This document shows, one piece after another, positions 34,664-43,249 of a stretch of 55,830 bases of DNA. The notes beneath the pieces were generated by a model, which was not told the origin of the DNA, did no database searches, and saw nothing but the letters and a program-made list of their open reading frames with translations. The stretch is from Gammaproteobacteria bacterium (lineage in GTDB: Bacteria; Pseudomonadota; Gammaproteobacteria; S012-40): NCBI GenBank assembly GCA_015487785.1, contig WFPC01000006.1, forward strand, positions 1 through 55,830. Reading direction: 5' to 3'. A program made the position numbers and the translations under genes. The first letter of the stretch is position 1; every line of letters starts with the position of its first letter.

Positions 34664-36601
34664 ATGAGCATCAAACAACGCCTGTTGCTGCTTTCGAGCT
34701 TCGTCATCGCCATGTCTCTGATCATGCTGGGCTTGTTCTTCTACACCAGCAATCGCAACGATCAACTGCGCCACGCCCTGGTGGTCCTGATGGACGTGGA
34801 AGCCGACATGCAGGCCTTGCATGCCCTGGAGCAAAACTATCTGCTCACCCACAGCACTTCTTCATACGAGGGATTTCACGGGGAAATCGAATCTCTGCGC
34901 GAGGAACTGCACGAGCTGGAAGAGACCCTGGATCTGCTGGGGCTGGACACACAGCGGGTAGGCAAACTCATGACCAATCTCGATGCCACCGAAGAGCAGT
35001 TCGACCGCTTGTCCACCCTGGTGCAATACATCGGCCTGGATGAAAACAAGGGCCTGCGCGGCTCCCTGCGCGCCGCCGCCCACCAGGTGGAGGCCACCTT
35101 CCGCGAATTGGGCGACTTTCTCGACGACTATCGCTATCTCAGTCAATTGCTGATGCTGCGCCGTCATGAAAAGGACTTTCTGTTACGGCTGGATCCCAAA
35201 TACGTGGACAAGTTCAACCAAGGCTATTCCGGGCTGAGCGCCCTGATCCAGCAGACCCTGCCCGAGGCCCAAGAAGACGATCCGGCCTGGACCAACCTCA
35301 TGGCCTACGCCGAAATGTTCCAACGCCTGGTGCAGAACAAACGCCAACTGGGCCTGAGCGATGACGAGGGGCTGCGCGGCCAGTTGAATGCCAGTGTGGC
35401 CAACATCATCACCGTCCAAAAAGCCCTGATGCGCGATACCCATGCCGCCATAGACCGCCTGCGCAAGGAACAAACCCTTCTGTCCCTGAGCGGCACACTG
35501 GGACTGGCTGTCTTGCTCACCCTGTTCACCCTGCTCACGGCACGGGGCATCGCCAACCGGCTGGACACGATCACCCGGGCCATGGAGCAGGTGGCCGAGG
35601 GGCAGGCCGACCTCAAGGCCACCCTGCCCGAGCAGGGCCATGACGAGGTTGCCCGGATCGCCAGCGCTTTCAACCGCTTCACCCTCAAGCTCGACGACAC
35701 CGTACAGCAGATCCTGATGATCGCCAGCAATCTGTCCCAGGGCAGCCAGCGGGCACAGGATATTACCCAGGCCACCAGCAGCGCCATCGAGGAACAGGTG
35801 GGCGCCATCACCCATCTCAACGAAAAGATCGGCCAGATGGCCGAGAGTAGCCGGCAAGTCCAGGCCGCCATCAGCGAGACCCGCAACACCGTGAGCGAAG
35901 TACAGGGCAAAGCCGCCGAGGGGCTCACCGTGGTGGAAGACGCCGTGCAGGGCATGCAGGACATGCAGGACGAAATCGCCCGCCTGGAGCAGAGCATCGA
36001 CACCCTCACCCAACATCACGAGAACGTGGGCAAGATTCTCGACATGATCGTGACCATTGCCGAGCAGACCAACCTGTTGGCGCTCAATGCCGCCATCGAG
36101 GCCGCCCGCGCCGGCGACGCCGGTCGTGGCTTCGCCGTGGTGGCCGACGAGGTGCGTGCCCTGTCCCAGCGTACCACCCAGGCCACCGACGAGATCCGCA
36201 CCCTGATGGACACCATCCGCGCCGGCAACGAGGAAGCCGTATCACTGATGAGTCGCAGCGTGACGGCTTCCAGCCACAATCTACAACGCACCCAGGCCGC
36301 CGGCGAGGTCTTTGCCCTCATCACCGCTGCGGTGAACGATATCGAGCAGCGCAACACCACCATCGCCGGGCTGTCCGAGCAACAAACGGCCATGGCCAAC
36401 GATGTCTACGCCAATATCCGCCAGATCCACGCCACCGTCCACGACCTCTCCGAACTGGCGCGCAAGAACATCTCCGACAATGGCGACTTGTCCCAGTTTT
36501 CCGTGCAACTGGAATTCCTTGTGGCCGGTCTGTCCAACCAGGCCCCGATCTCCCTGCCTCAATCCGGCGAAGCGGAAGAAGACGACGTCGAACTCTTCTG
36601 A
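34664..36601 (+). CDS. Methyl-accepting chemotaxis protein with HBM-type periplasmic sensor
   Basis: A 645-residue chemoreceptor with TM1 about 11-28, a periplasmic helical bimodular (HBM) sensor about 30-270, TM2 about 272-292, HAMP about 293-345, then a long signalling coiled coil. The HBM shows [19 protein letters not shown] and two similar modules, [13 protein letters not shown] and [13 protein letters not shown]. The hairpin tip [20 protein letters not shown] / [18 protein letters not shown] is the CheA/CheW contact region. HBM receptors studied elsewhere sense organic acids or amines. The C-terminus (EEDDVELF) has no CheR/CheB tether pentapeptide. ATG at 34664 was chosen at the onset of the MSIKQRLLL membrane start; the upstream open frame lacks features. 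Only weak GGAT precedes it. Confidence 0.92.
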   Translation: MSIKQRLLLLSSFVIAMSLIMLGLFFYTSNRNDQLRHALVVLMDVEADMQALHALEQNYLLTHSTSSYEGFHGEIESLREELHELEETLDLLGLDTQRVGKLMTNLDATEEQFDRLSTLVQYIGLDENKGLRGSLRAAAHQVEATFRELGDFLDDYRYLSQLLMLRRHEKDFLLRLDPKYVDKFNQGYSGLSALIQQTLPEAQEDDPAWTNLMAYAEMFQRLVQNKRQLGLSDDEGLRGQLNASVANIITVQKALMRDTHAAIDRLRKEQTLLSLSGTLGLAVLLTLFTLLTARGIANRLDTITRAMEQVAEGQADLKATLPEQGHDEVARIASAFNRFTLKLDDTVQQILMIASNLSQGSQRAQDITQATSSAIEEQVGAITHLNEKIGQMAESSRQVQAAISETRNTVSEVQGKAAEGLTVVEDAVQGMQDMQDEIARLEQSIDTLTQHHENVGKILDMIVTIAEQTNLLALNAAIEAARAGDAGRGFAVVADEVRALSQRTTQATDEIRTLMDTIRAGNEEAVSLMSRSVTASSHNLQRTQAAGEVFALITAAVNDIEQRNTTIAGLSEQQTAMANDVYANIRQIHATVHDLSELARKNISDNGDLSQFSVQLEFLVAGLSNQAPISLPQSGEAEEDDVELF

Positions 36602-36693
36602 GTCCGTGCCATGGCCTTGATCGGGCCATGGCCTCTCCCACCCATCGCAGACGCCCCGGAAGGACGGGAAAAGGGGATCTCTATATTAATCTT

Positions 36694-36712
36694 AATGAGA
36701 ATAATTATTGTT
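36694..36712 (+). promoter_or_regulatory. Fur box
   Basis: The core TGAGAATAATTATTG (36696-36710) matches the 7-1-7 Fur consensus TGATAATNATTATCA at 11 of 14 informative positions. It abuts the -35 element of the following promoter, a position where bound Fe-Fur would block RNA polymerase. It implies iron-repressed expression of the receptor and exbB-exbD-tonB. Confidence 0.75.
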
Positions 36713-36739
36713 TACATTCGTAATATCTATTGGCATAAT
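36711..36739 (+). promoter_or_regulatory. Sigma70 promoter of the TonB-dependent receptor operon
   Basis: TTTACA (36711-36716), a 17-base spacer and CATAAT (36734-36739). Each hexamer matches five of six consensus bases. The start codon lies 77 bases downstream. Confidence 0.7.
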
Positions 36740-36815
36740 TCCCTCCAGTCCCCGGCCGACCCACACAGGGCGGCCGCTTTTCAACCCTTCGTAAATGACT
36801 GTGAGGAGCTTGAAC

Positions 36816-39077
36816 GTGAACAAGAAATTGATCGCTCGCACCACCGCCGCGCTCACCGCCCTGGGCGTGGCCCTGCCGGCCCAGGCGACCGAGGAGGAGG
36901 CTGCGGTACTGGACAAGATCATGGTGGTGGGCAACCCCGCCAACGTGGAAGACATGCCCGGCTCGGCGCAGGTCGTCACCGCCGAGGACATTCGCCGCCA
37001 GAACACAGACGACGTCAACCGGGTACTACGTCAGGTGCCCGGCGTGTACGTGCGCGAGGAGGATGGTTTCGGGCTGTTCCCCAATATCAGCCTGCGCGGG
37101 GTGGACACCACCCGCAGCGCCAAGGTCACCGTCATGGAAGACGGCGTGCTCACCGCGCCAGCGCCCTATTCCGCTCCCGCGGCCTATTACGCGCCCACCA
37201 TCGGCCGCATGAGTGGCATCGAGGTGCTCAAGGGCTCCAGCCAGATCAAGTACGGCCCGCAAACCACCGGTGGCGTGATCAACTATCTTTCCACGCCCAT
37301 CCCATTGAAAGAGACTGTGTATCTCAAGTCTTCCGCCGGCACCTATGACGCCAGCGGCCAGTTCTCCGACCTGCGTACCCATGCCTACTATGGCAACACC
37401 TATCGCACCCGGGCCGGCCAGTTCGGCCTCCTGGTCGAGGGCTATGCGCGCCAGAACAATGGCTATAAGCGCATCGACCAGACCCCCGATTTCCGCGCCG
37501 TCGACGACACCGGCTTTCGCAAGACCGACCCCATGATCAAGCTGTCCTGGGAACCCGACAGTGAAATCTACCAACGCCTGGAATTCAAATACGGCCGCAG
37601 CAAGCTGGATGCCGACGAGACCTACCTGGGCCTGAGCGAGGCCGATTTCGCCGCCAACCCCTACCGCCGCTACAGCAGTTCGCGCTTCGACAACATGCGC
37701 AGCAACCAGACCCGAAGTTACCTGCGCTATGCGGTTTCACCCAGTGACGACTTCGACATCATCGCCACCCTCTACAACAACGACTTCGAGCGCAACTGGT
37801 ACAAGCTGAAGGATCTGCGCAATGTCAACGGCAGCAAGGTAGGCCTGGCCAGCGCCCTGGCCCAGGGTGGCGATGCCCTGGCCTGCGCCAAGGGTGAACT
37901 GGCCTGTACCCTGCGGGTGCGTGCCAACAATCGCAGCTACAATACCCGTGGTATCGACACGGTGGCCTATTATCGCTTCGGCGACGATGCGCTGCGCCAT
38001 GAAGTGTCCGCCGGCGTGCGCTACAACATCGACAAGGTTCGCCGCTTCCAGTGGGACGACGACTATACTCAGGCCGCCAACGGCACCCTCACCGGCATGA
38101 GCCCGGGCGCCCCCGGTGATGCCGGTAACCGTCTGCAAAAGACCCGCGCCCTGGCGATCTTCGTGCAGGATACCATAGAGGCCGGCCCCTGGTCGCTGGT
38201 ACCCGGGGTGCGCTACGAAACCCTGGACCAGACCTATGAAGACTATGCCAAACCGTCCAAGTCCGGCAGCAATACGCTCAACATGTTCGCCGGCGGCCTG
38301 GGCGTGGCCTACGAGATCGACGACAACTGGACCGGCTTCGGCGGCGTCTACCGCGGTTTCTCCCCGCCCAGCCCCAGCGGCGCGGTGAAAAGTGGCCTGA
38401 AGGAAGAAACCAGCCTGTCACTGGAGGCCGGTGCCCGTTACGCCAACCGGCGCCAAGCCCTGGCCGCCGAGGCCACCGCCTTCGTCACCACGTTCAATGA
38501 CCTGATCGTTATCGACAACGTGGGCGGCACTGGCACCGGTAACGACGAGAACTTCGGCAAGGTGCGTTCCGCCGGCCTGGAACTGGCCGCCCAGTACGAC
38601 GCCGGCATCGCCAATGGCTGGTCGCTGCGCAATCCCTGGTACATCAGCCTGACCTATACCAACGCGACCCAGCTCAATGATGCCAAGTCCACCGATGCCG
38701 AATCCATTTTCAGTTACGGCAAAAAGGGAAATAAGGTACCTTATATCCCCGACCTGGCCTTCAGCCTGGGCACCGGTATCGAGACGGCCGACTGGGGCGC
38801 CTATGTCTCCACCAGCTATGTGGGCGAAACCTTCGCCAGCGCGGCCAACACCAGCGGACAAACCACTCCCGCCGGCACCCCGGATGCCCGCTACGGCAAG
38901 ACCGACAGCTATTTCGTCGCCGATGCCTCGGCCTTCTACCGGGCCAGCAAGAGTGTCAAGCTGTTCGCCGGTGCACAGAACCTGTTCGACAGCAGCTACA
39001 ACGTATCGCGGCAACCGGCGGGCCCGCGGCCCGGCATGCCACGCTTCGTCTACGCTGGCATCGAACTGACCATGTAG
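36816..39077 (+). CDS. FecA-like TonB-dependent outer-membrane receptor
   Basis: A 753-residue receptor for a ferric chelate or other iron source, judged by the Fur box upstream. It has a signal peptide (about 1-25, ending PAQA), a TonB-box region (about 30-38), and a plug domain with MPGSAQVVTAEDIRRQ, VNRVLRQVPGVYVREEDG, NISLRGVDTTRSAKVTVMED, APAPYSAPAAYYAPTIGRMS and IEVLKGSSQIKYGPQTTGGV. These blocks are of the FecA kind. A 22-strand barrel follows. No FecA-type N-terminal signalling domain or fecIR pair is present. GTG at 36816 has AGGAG about eight bases upstream and beats the unsupported ATG at 36795. The last residue is Met instead of the usual aromatic. It heads an operon with exbB, exbD and tonB. 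Confidence 0.93.
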   Translation: MNKKLIARTTAALTALGVALPAQATEEEAAVLDKIMVVGNPANVEDMPGSAQVVTAEDIRRQNTDDVNRVLRQVPGVYVREEDGFGLFPNISLRGVDTTRSAKVTVMEDGVLTAPAPYSAPAAYYAPTIGRMSGIEVLKGSSQIKYGPQTTGGVINYLSTPIPLKETVYLKSSAGTYDASGQFSDLRTHAYYGNTYRTRAGQFGLLVEGYARQNNGYKRIDQTPDFRAVDDTGFRKTDPMIKLSWEPDSEIYQRLEFKYGRSKLDADETYLGLSEADFAANPYRRYSSSRFDNMRSNQTRSYLRYAVSPSDDFDIIATLYNNDFERNWYKLKDLRNVNGSKVGLASALAQGGDALACAKGELACTLRVRANNRSYNTRGIDTVAYYRFGDDALRHEVSAGVRYNIDKVRRFQWDDDYTQAANGTLTGMSPGAPGDAGNRLQKTRALAIFVQDTIEAGPWSLVPGVRYETLDQTYEDYAKPSKSGSNTLNMFAGGLGVAYEIDDNWTGFGGVYRGFSPPSPSGAVKSGLKEETSLSLEAGARYANRRQALAAEATAFVTTFNDLIVIDNVGGTGTGNDENFGKVRSAGLELAAQYDAGIANGWSLRNPWYISLTYTNATQLNDAKSTDAESIFSYGKKGNKVPYIPDLAFSLGTGIETADWGAYVSTSYVGETFASAANTSGQTTPAGTPDARYGKTDSYFVADASAFYRASKSVKLFAGAQNLFDSSYNVSRQPAGPRPGMPRFVYAGIELTM

Positions 39078-39163
39078 AACGCGCCGGACCGGCGCAAAGT
39101 CTCCGGGTGGCGGCCTCGTGGCCGTCGCCCGGAACGCGTTTGAGAGAAAAGGATAGAACGACA

Positions 39164-39841
39164 ATGACCCTGTATACCCTGTTCCAGCAAGGTGGACCGG
39201 TGATGTACGTCTTGCTGGGCCTGTCCATCCTGGCCAGTGCCATCATTCTGGCCAAGCTGATGCAATTCGCCCGCAGCCAGATCCGCCGCCGTGCCTTCAT
39301 CGACCAGGCCCATGCGGCCATCGTGCAGGGCCGCTATGACGAGGCCCTGCAACACCTGCAAGGGCAACGCAGCCCGGTGGCCGAGGTAATGGCCTGCGCC
39401 CTGCGCTGCGGCATGGATCCACGCATGAGCGTGCGCGACGTGGAAGCCGAGGTGAGCCGAGTGGGCTCCGCCGCCATTCGCAACCTGGAGTCCTGGCTGC
39501 GTGGCCTGTCCGCTATTGCCCACCTGAGCCCCCTGCTGGGACTACTGGGCACGGTGCTAGGCATGATCGCCGCCTTCATGCGTCTGCAGGAAGCCGGCAG
39601 CCGGGTCGATCCGGCCATACTCTCCGGGGGTATATGGGAAGCCTTGCTCACCACCGCCTTCGGTCTCACCGTGGCCATCCCCGCCATGGCGGCCTTCTAT
39701 TATCTCGAGGGCGAAGTGGACCACGTGCGCGCCGCCATGAAAGACGCCAGCATCCGCGTGCTGACCCATTTCGGCAAGAGTCCCGCGCGGGTAGAGACCC
39801 GCGACGACGCCAAACCCGAGGAGGAAGACTATGGAGTTTGA
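39164..39841 (+). CDS. exbB: MotA/TolQ/ExbB proton-channel family protein
   Basis: A 225-residue inner-membrane subunit of the ExbB-ExbD-TonB energy transducer. TM1 is near 10-30 (GPVMYVLLGLSILASAIILA). The cytoplasmic loop follows, then two helices with HLSPLLGLLGTVLGMIAAF and EALLTTAFGLTVAIPAMAAF, where the conserved Thr and Gly residues of the proton path lie. It is shorter than the E. coli ExbB (244 residues) and lies 86 bases after the receptor. The 3' end overlaps exbD by 11 bases. Confidence 0.93.
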   Translation: MTLYTLFQQGGPVMYVLLGLSILASAIILAKLMQFARSQIRRRAFIDQAHAAIVQGRYDEALQHLQGQRSPVAEVMACALRCGMDPRMSVRDVEAEVSRVGSAAIRNLESWLRGLSAIAHLSPLLGLLGTVLGMIAAFMRLQEAGSRVDPAILSGGIWEALLTTAFGLTVAIPAMAAFYYLEGEVDHVRAAMKDASIRVLTHFGKSPARVETRDDAKPEEEDYGV

Positions 39842-40241
39842 GGGTCGCTCACGCATTCACTCCCACCTGGACATGGCGCCGTTGATCGACGTGGTATTCC
39901 TGCTGCTGGTGTTTTTCATGCTCACCAGCACCTTCCTGGTGCCGGAGGCCATCGAACTGGAACTGCCCACCTCAAAGACCGCCAGCAACAGCGAGCAGCT
40001 CCCTATTGTCATCAGCTCCGACGCCAGCGGCCAGTTGCGCCTCAATGGAGAAGCCGTGGATCTGGCCAAACTGGCTGAAACCCTGCGGCCGCTGCTGGAG
40101 AACGAGCCGGAACAAGGCATCACCCTGCGCAGCGACCGGCAAACCCCGCTGTCTCGGCTGTTGAAAATCATGGACGAGATCCGCGCCGCCGGAGGCCGCA
40201 ACATCGCCCTGGCCACGACTCCGGAGACCGGCCAGCCGTGA
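39831..40241 (+). CDS. exbD: Biopolymer transport protein ExbD/TolR
   Basis: A 136-residue protein with one membrane helix carrying the proton-coupling Asp (HLDMAPLIDVVFLLLVFFML; Asp20), then a periplasmic domain (LRSDRQTPLSRLLKIMDEIR). It works with ExbB to energise TonB. It overlaps exbB by 11 bases and the tonB GTG start by four, so stoichiometric translation is likely. Confidence 0.94.
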   Translation: MEFEGRSRIHSHLDMAPLIDVVFLLLVFFMLTSTFLVPEAIELELPTSKTASNSEQLPIVISSDASGQLRLNGEAVDLAKLAETLRPLLENEPEQGITLRSDRQTPLSRLLKIMDEIRAAGGRNIALATTPETGQP

Positions 40242-40966
40242 CTCTGACCCGGCTGCACCTGAGCCTGGCCCTGCTGCTGGCCGCCGGCGCCCACGGCGCG
40301 CTTATCGCCTGGCTGTCGTTGCCAGCGCCCCCACCCCTGCCCGAACCGGAAGCGCCTCTGCAACTGAGTCTGGCCCCGGTGGCCCAACAGACCCAGCGTG
40401 CCAGCGCGCCAACACCGCCTCCGCGACCCAGACCCCGACCCAATCCCGAACCACCGCCGAACCCTCAACCTGCGCCTAAGCCTCTTCCAGAGCCGGAGCC
40501 CATTGCAGAACCCCAGCCTCTGCCGGAACCGGAACCGGAATCGCCACCGCAGGTCGAGGAGGTGCCGCCCGAGCCCACCCCCGAGCCGCCACCGGAGCCG
40601 GTGACCGAGCCACCGCCGGTGTCAGAACCACCACCGCTCGCGGTACCAACCGAAGTCGCCCCGGCTCCCGACAGCCAGGCCAGCATCCGCTACGAGCAAT
40701 TGCTGGTGGCCTGGCTGGAGCGGCACAAGCGTTATCCCCGCCGGGCCAAACGCCTGCGCATCGAAGGCGAAGGCCAGCTGCACATTGTCATCGACCGCCA
40801 GGGCAAGGTGTTGCAAGTGGAACTGAGCCAGGACTTCGGCCACCGTCTGCTCAACAAAGCCGCCCTTGCCATGGTCCGGCGTGCCGATCCCTTCCCGCCC
40901 ATGCCCGAGGACGATCCCCGCGCGCGCTTCGAGTTCCAGGTACCGGTGGCGTTCAGGCTACAGTGA
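40238..40966 (+). CDS. tonB: TonB family protein
   Basis: A 242-residue energy-transducing protein linking ExbB-ExbD to outer-membrane receptors. An N-terminal membrane helix (about 7-27) is followed by a very long Pro/Glu and Pro/Arg-rich spacer (about 30-145, many PEPxP units) that can span the periplasm. The C-terminal TonB domain has YPRRAKRLRIEGEGQLHIVI, VELSQDFGHRLLNKAALAMV and ADPFPPMP. The GTG start overlaps the exbD stop as GTGA. Being in one operon with the receptor, it is probably a dedicated TonB. The 3' end overlaps the convergent GIY-YIG gene by nine bases. Confidence 0.94.
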   Translation: MTLTRLHLSLALLLAAGAHGALIAWLSLPAPPPLPEPEAPLQLSLAPVAQQTQRASAPTPPPRPRPRPNPEPPPNPQPAPKPLPEPEPIAEPQPLPEPEPESPPQVEEVPPEPTPEPPPEPVTEPPPVSEPPPLAVPTEVAPAPDSQASIRYEQLLVAWLERHKRYPRRAKRLRIEGEGQLHIVIDRQGKVLQVELSQDFGHRLLNKAALAMVRRADPFPPMPEDDPRARFEFQVPVAFRLQ

Positions 40967-41224
40967 GGCGGAACCGGTGGCGATCAAGGCTTCCTTGGCC
41001 GCCCGCGGCAGGCGCTTGATGGCTCGCTCGCGCCGCGTCGCCAAGGCGCGCGAGGGCATCGCTTCCACATAGACCAGGCACACCGGCCGCCGGCCACGGG
41101 TATAGCGTGCCCCCGGCCTGCCGGCACCGTTGTGCTCACGCAGGCGCCGCCGCGGATCGGTGCTGATGCCGGTGTAGAGCGTGCCATCGGCACAGCGCAG
41201 CACATAGACATACCAAGCGCTCAC
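40958..41224 (-). CDS. GIY-YIG nuclease superfamily protein (UPF0213/YhbQ-like)
   Basis: An 88-residue single-domain protein with WYVYVLRCADGTLYTGIST (the GIY-YIG strand pair is here VYV and YTG), the conserved Arg in DPRRRLREHN, a Gly-Arg-rich middle and the ALATRRERAIKRLPRAAKEAL helix. Stand-alone members have weak or unproven nuclease activity, and their cellular role is unclear. The start is GTG, overlapping the uup stop as GTGA. Confidence 0.88.
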   Translation of the reverse strand: MSAWYVYVLRCADGTLYTGISTDPRRRLREHNGAGRPGARYTRGRRPVCLVYVEAMPSRALATRRERAIKRLPRAAKEALIATGSASL

Positions 41225-43119
41225 TCCGCCTCCCGAGACTCCAGCACCTCCCAGCGGGCATAGGCCTGTTCCAGTTCCTGCTCCAACTCGCCCAAGCGGG
41301 CCATGACGCAGCTGATCTCGTGTTTCTCGCCCTGGTAGAAGGCTGGATCGGCGGTCTGTTGCTGCAATTGCCGCTGCTCGGCCTCCAGCGCCTCGATGCG
41401 TTCCGGCAGTTCGGCCAGCTCGCGCTGTTCCTTGTATCCCAACTTGCGCCTGCGCCTGGAATCCGCCTGTTTTGTCGGTATTGTCCCGGACCTGGCCGGC
41501 GCGGCCTCGCGGGCCTCCGCCGGCGGGCGGCGCTGGCGCAGGTAATCCTGGTAGCCACCCACGTATTCCTCGATCACCCCATCGCCTTCGAACACCAGGG
41601 TACTGGTCACCACATTGTCGAGGAAGGCGCGGTCGTGACTGACCAGCAGCAGGGTGCCCCCATAGTCCACCAGCAAGTCCTCCAGCAACTCCAGGGTCTC
41701 CAGGTCGAGATCATTGGTGGGTTCGTCCAGAATCAGCACATTGGCCGAACGGGTGAACAGCTTGGCCAGCAACAGGCGGTTGCGTTCGCCACCGGAAAGG
41801 GTCTTGACCGGCGAGCGCAGGCGCTCGGGCTCGAACAGGAAATCCCGTAGATAGCCCGCCACGTGGCGCCGACGCCCTTCCACCTCGATGAATTCACGGC
41901 CCTCGCTGAGATTGTCCAGCACCGTGGCCTCGAGATCGAGCTGTTCACGCTGCTGATCGAAATAGGCGATTTCCAGCCGGGTGCCCCGGTACACTCTGCC
42001 CCGCTCCGGCTGTAACTGTCCCAACAGGATCTGCAACAGGGAACTCTTGCCCGAACCGTTGGGCCCGACCAGGCCGATCTTGTCGCCACGCAGGATGGTG
42101 CAGGAGAAATCCCGGATCAGGTATTCCCCCTCCCAACTGAACCAGACATGCTCAGCCTCGAATACCCGCTTGCCCGAAGCCTCGCCGGCACTGAGATTCA
42201 TGTTGGCCACGCCCGTGCGCTCGCGGCGGGCCCGGCGTTGCTCGCGCATGGCCTGTAGTCGCCGCACCCTGCCCTCGTTGCGTGTGCGGCGTGCCTTGAT
42301 GCCCTGGCGTATCCAGCTTTCCTCCTGTGCCAGGCGCTTGTCAAACAAGGCCTGCTGTTGCTCCTGAGCCGCCAGTTGTTCCTCCTTGCGCCGCAGGTAG
42401 GTGGCATAGTCGCCTGGCCAGGAGGTAAGCCTGCCACGATCCAGCTCGATGATGCGGGTGGCCAGCCGACGCAGGAAGGCACGGTCGTGGGTGACAAATA
42501 CCAGGCCGCAGTTCTGCTTGAGCAGAAACTCCTCCAGCCAGGTGATGGCCGCGATGTCCAGGTGATTGGTGGGTTCGTCCAGCAACAGCAGATCCGGCGC
42601 CATCACCAGGGCCTGGCCCAGCAGGGCCCGGCGGCGCCAACCTCCGGAAAGCGCATCGATGCGTTGTTCCGCGGGTAATTCCAGCTTGCTGATCACGCTC
42701 TCCACCCGCTGTTGCAGGTTCCAGCCATCCACTGCCTCCAGTTGGTGCTGCAAGCGCGCCAGCGCCCGCATGGCCGCCTCGTCCGGGCTGGCGCTCACCT
42801 GTGATGCCAGGCGGTGATAGTCCGCCAACAAGCGGGCCTGCTCCCCCAGGCCCTCGGCCACCACCTCGTAGACACTGCGGGTGTCAGCGGCCGGCACCTC
42901 CTGACGCAGGCGGGCGATGCGCGCCGTGGGCTGGCGCCACACTTCACCCTCGTCGGGCTGCAATTCACCGGCGATCAACTTCAGCAGGGTGGACTTGCCC
43001 TCGCCGTTGCGCCCCAGCAGGCACACTCGTTCACCGGGCTCGATGACGAGGCTCACCCGATCGAGCAAGGGATGATGGCCGTAGGCCAGGGAAACATGAT
43101 CCAGGGTTATGAGTGGCAT
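41221..43119 (-). CDS. uup: ABC-F family ATPase Uup
   Basis: A 632-residue cytoplasmic protein with two ABC domains and no membrane part. The first has GRNGEGKST, LSGGWRRR and LLDEPTNHLD; the second GPNGSGKSS, LSGGERNR and LILDEPTNDLDLETLE. A linker between them contains the P-site-type coiled region (RTRNEGRVRRLQAMREQRR). The C-terminal 90 residues form a charged coiled coil (LGYKEQRELAELPERIEALE), the Uup hallmark, which binds DNA in E. coli Uup. ABC-F proteins act on ribosomes. Length agrees with E. coli Uup (635). It is coupled downstream to the GIY-YIG gene. Confidence 0.93.
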   Translation of the reverse strand: MPLITLDHVSLAYGHHPLLDRVSLVIEPGERVCLLGRNGEGKSTLLKLIAGELQPDEGEVWRQPTARIARLRQEVPAADTRSVYEVVAEGLGEQARLLADYHRLASQVSASPDEAAMRALARLQHQLEAVDGWNLQQRVESVISKLELPAEQRIDALSGGWRRRALLGQALVMAPDLLLLDEPTNHLDIAAITWLEEFLLKQNCGLVFVTHDRAFLRRLATRIIELDRGRLTSWPGDYATYLRRKEEQLAAQEQQQALFDKRLAQEESWIRQGIKARRTRNEGRVRRLQAMREQRRARRERTGVANMNLSAGEASGKRVFEAEHVWFSWEGEYLIRDFSCTILRGDKIGLVGPNGSGKSSLLQILLGQLQPERGRVYRGTRLEIAYFDQQREQLDLEATVLDNLSEGREFIEVEGRRRHVAGYLRDFLFEPERLRSPVKTLSGGERNRLLLAKLFTRSANVLILDEPTNDLDLETLELLEDLLVDYGGTLLLVSHDRAFLDNVVTSTLVFEGDGVIEEYVGGYQDYLRQRRPPAEAREAAPARSGTIPTKQADSRRRRKLGYKEQRELAELPERIEALEAEQRQLQQQTADPAFYQGEKHEISCVMARLGELEQELEQAYARWEVLESREAE

Positions 43120-43189
43120 GGTCGCATTGAGGAAACTCGGGGTCGTGAAGCTTGCCAGCTCCGCGGCTTGCGATCAAGTCACCCGCGCA

Positions 43190-43218
43190 TTGGCGCGGCC
43201 GTCGCGAGGCGCTATAGT
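43190..43218 (+). promoter_or_regulatory. Sigma70-type promoter of the lipoate-ligase-like gene
   Basis: TTGGCG (43190-43195), a 17-base spacer and TATAGT (43213-43218), 31 bases before the chosen GTG start. This placement supports the start at 43250 over the longer open frame from 43109. Confidence 0.6.
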
Positions 43219-43249
43219 GGCGGCGAATCCACAACCCTGCCCCGCTCCC

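Noticed and set aside
40465-40686. Direct-repeat array in the TonB gene as a possible CRISPR or tandem repeat
   Set aside because: The repetition is short and irregular and is fully explained by the Pro/Glu-rich TonB spacer codons.
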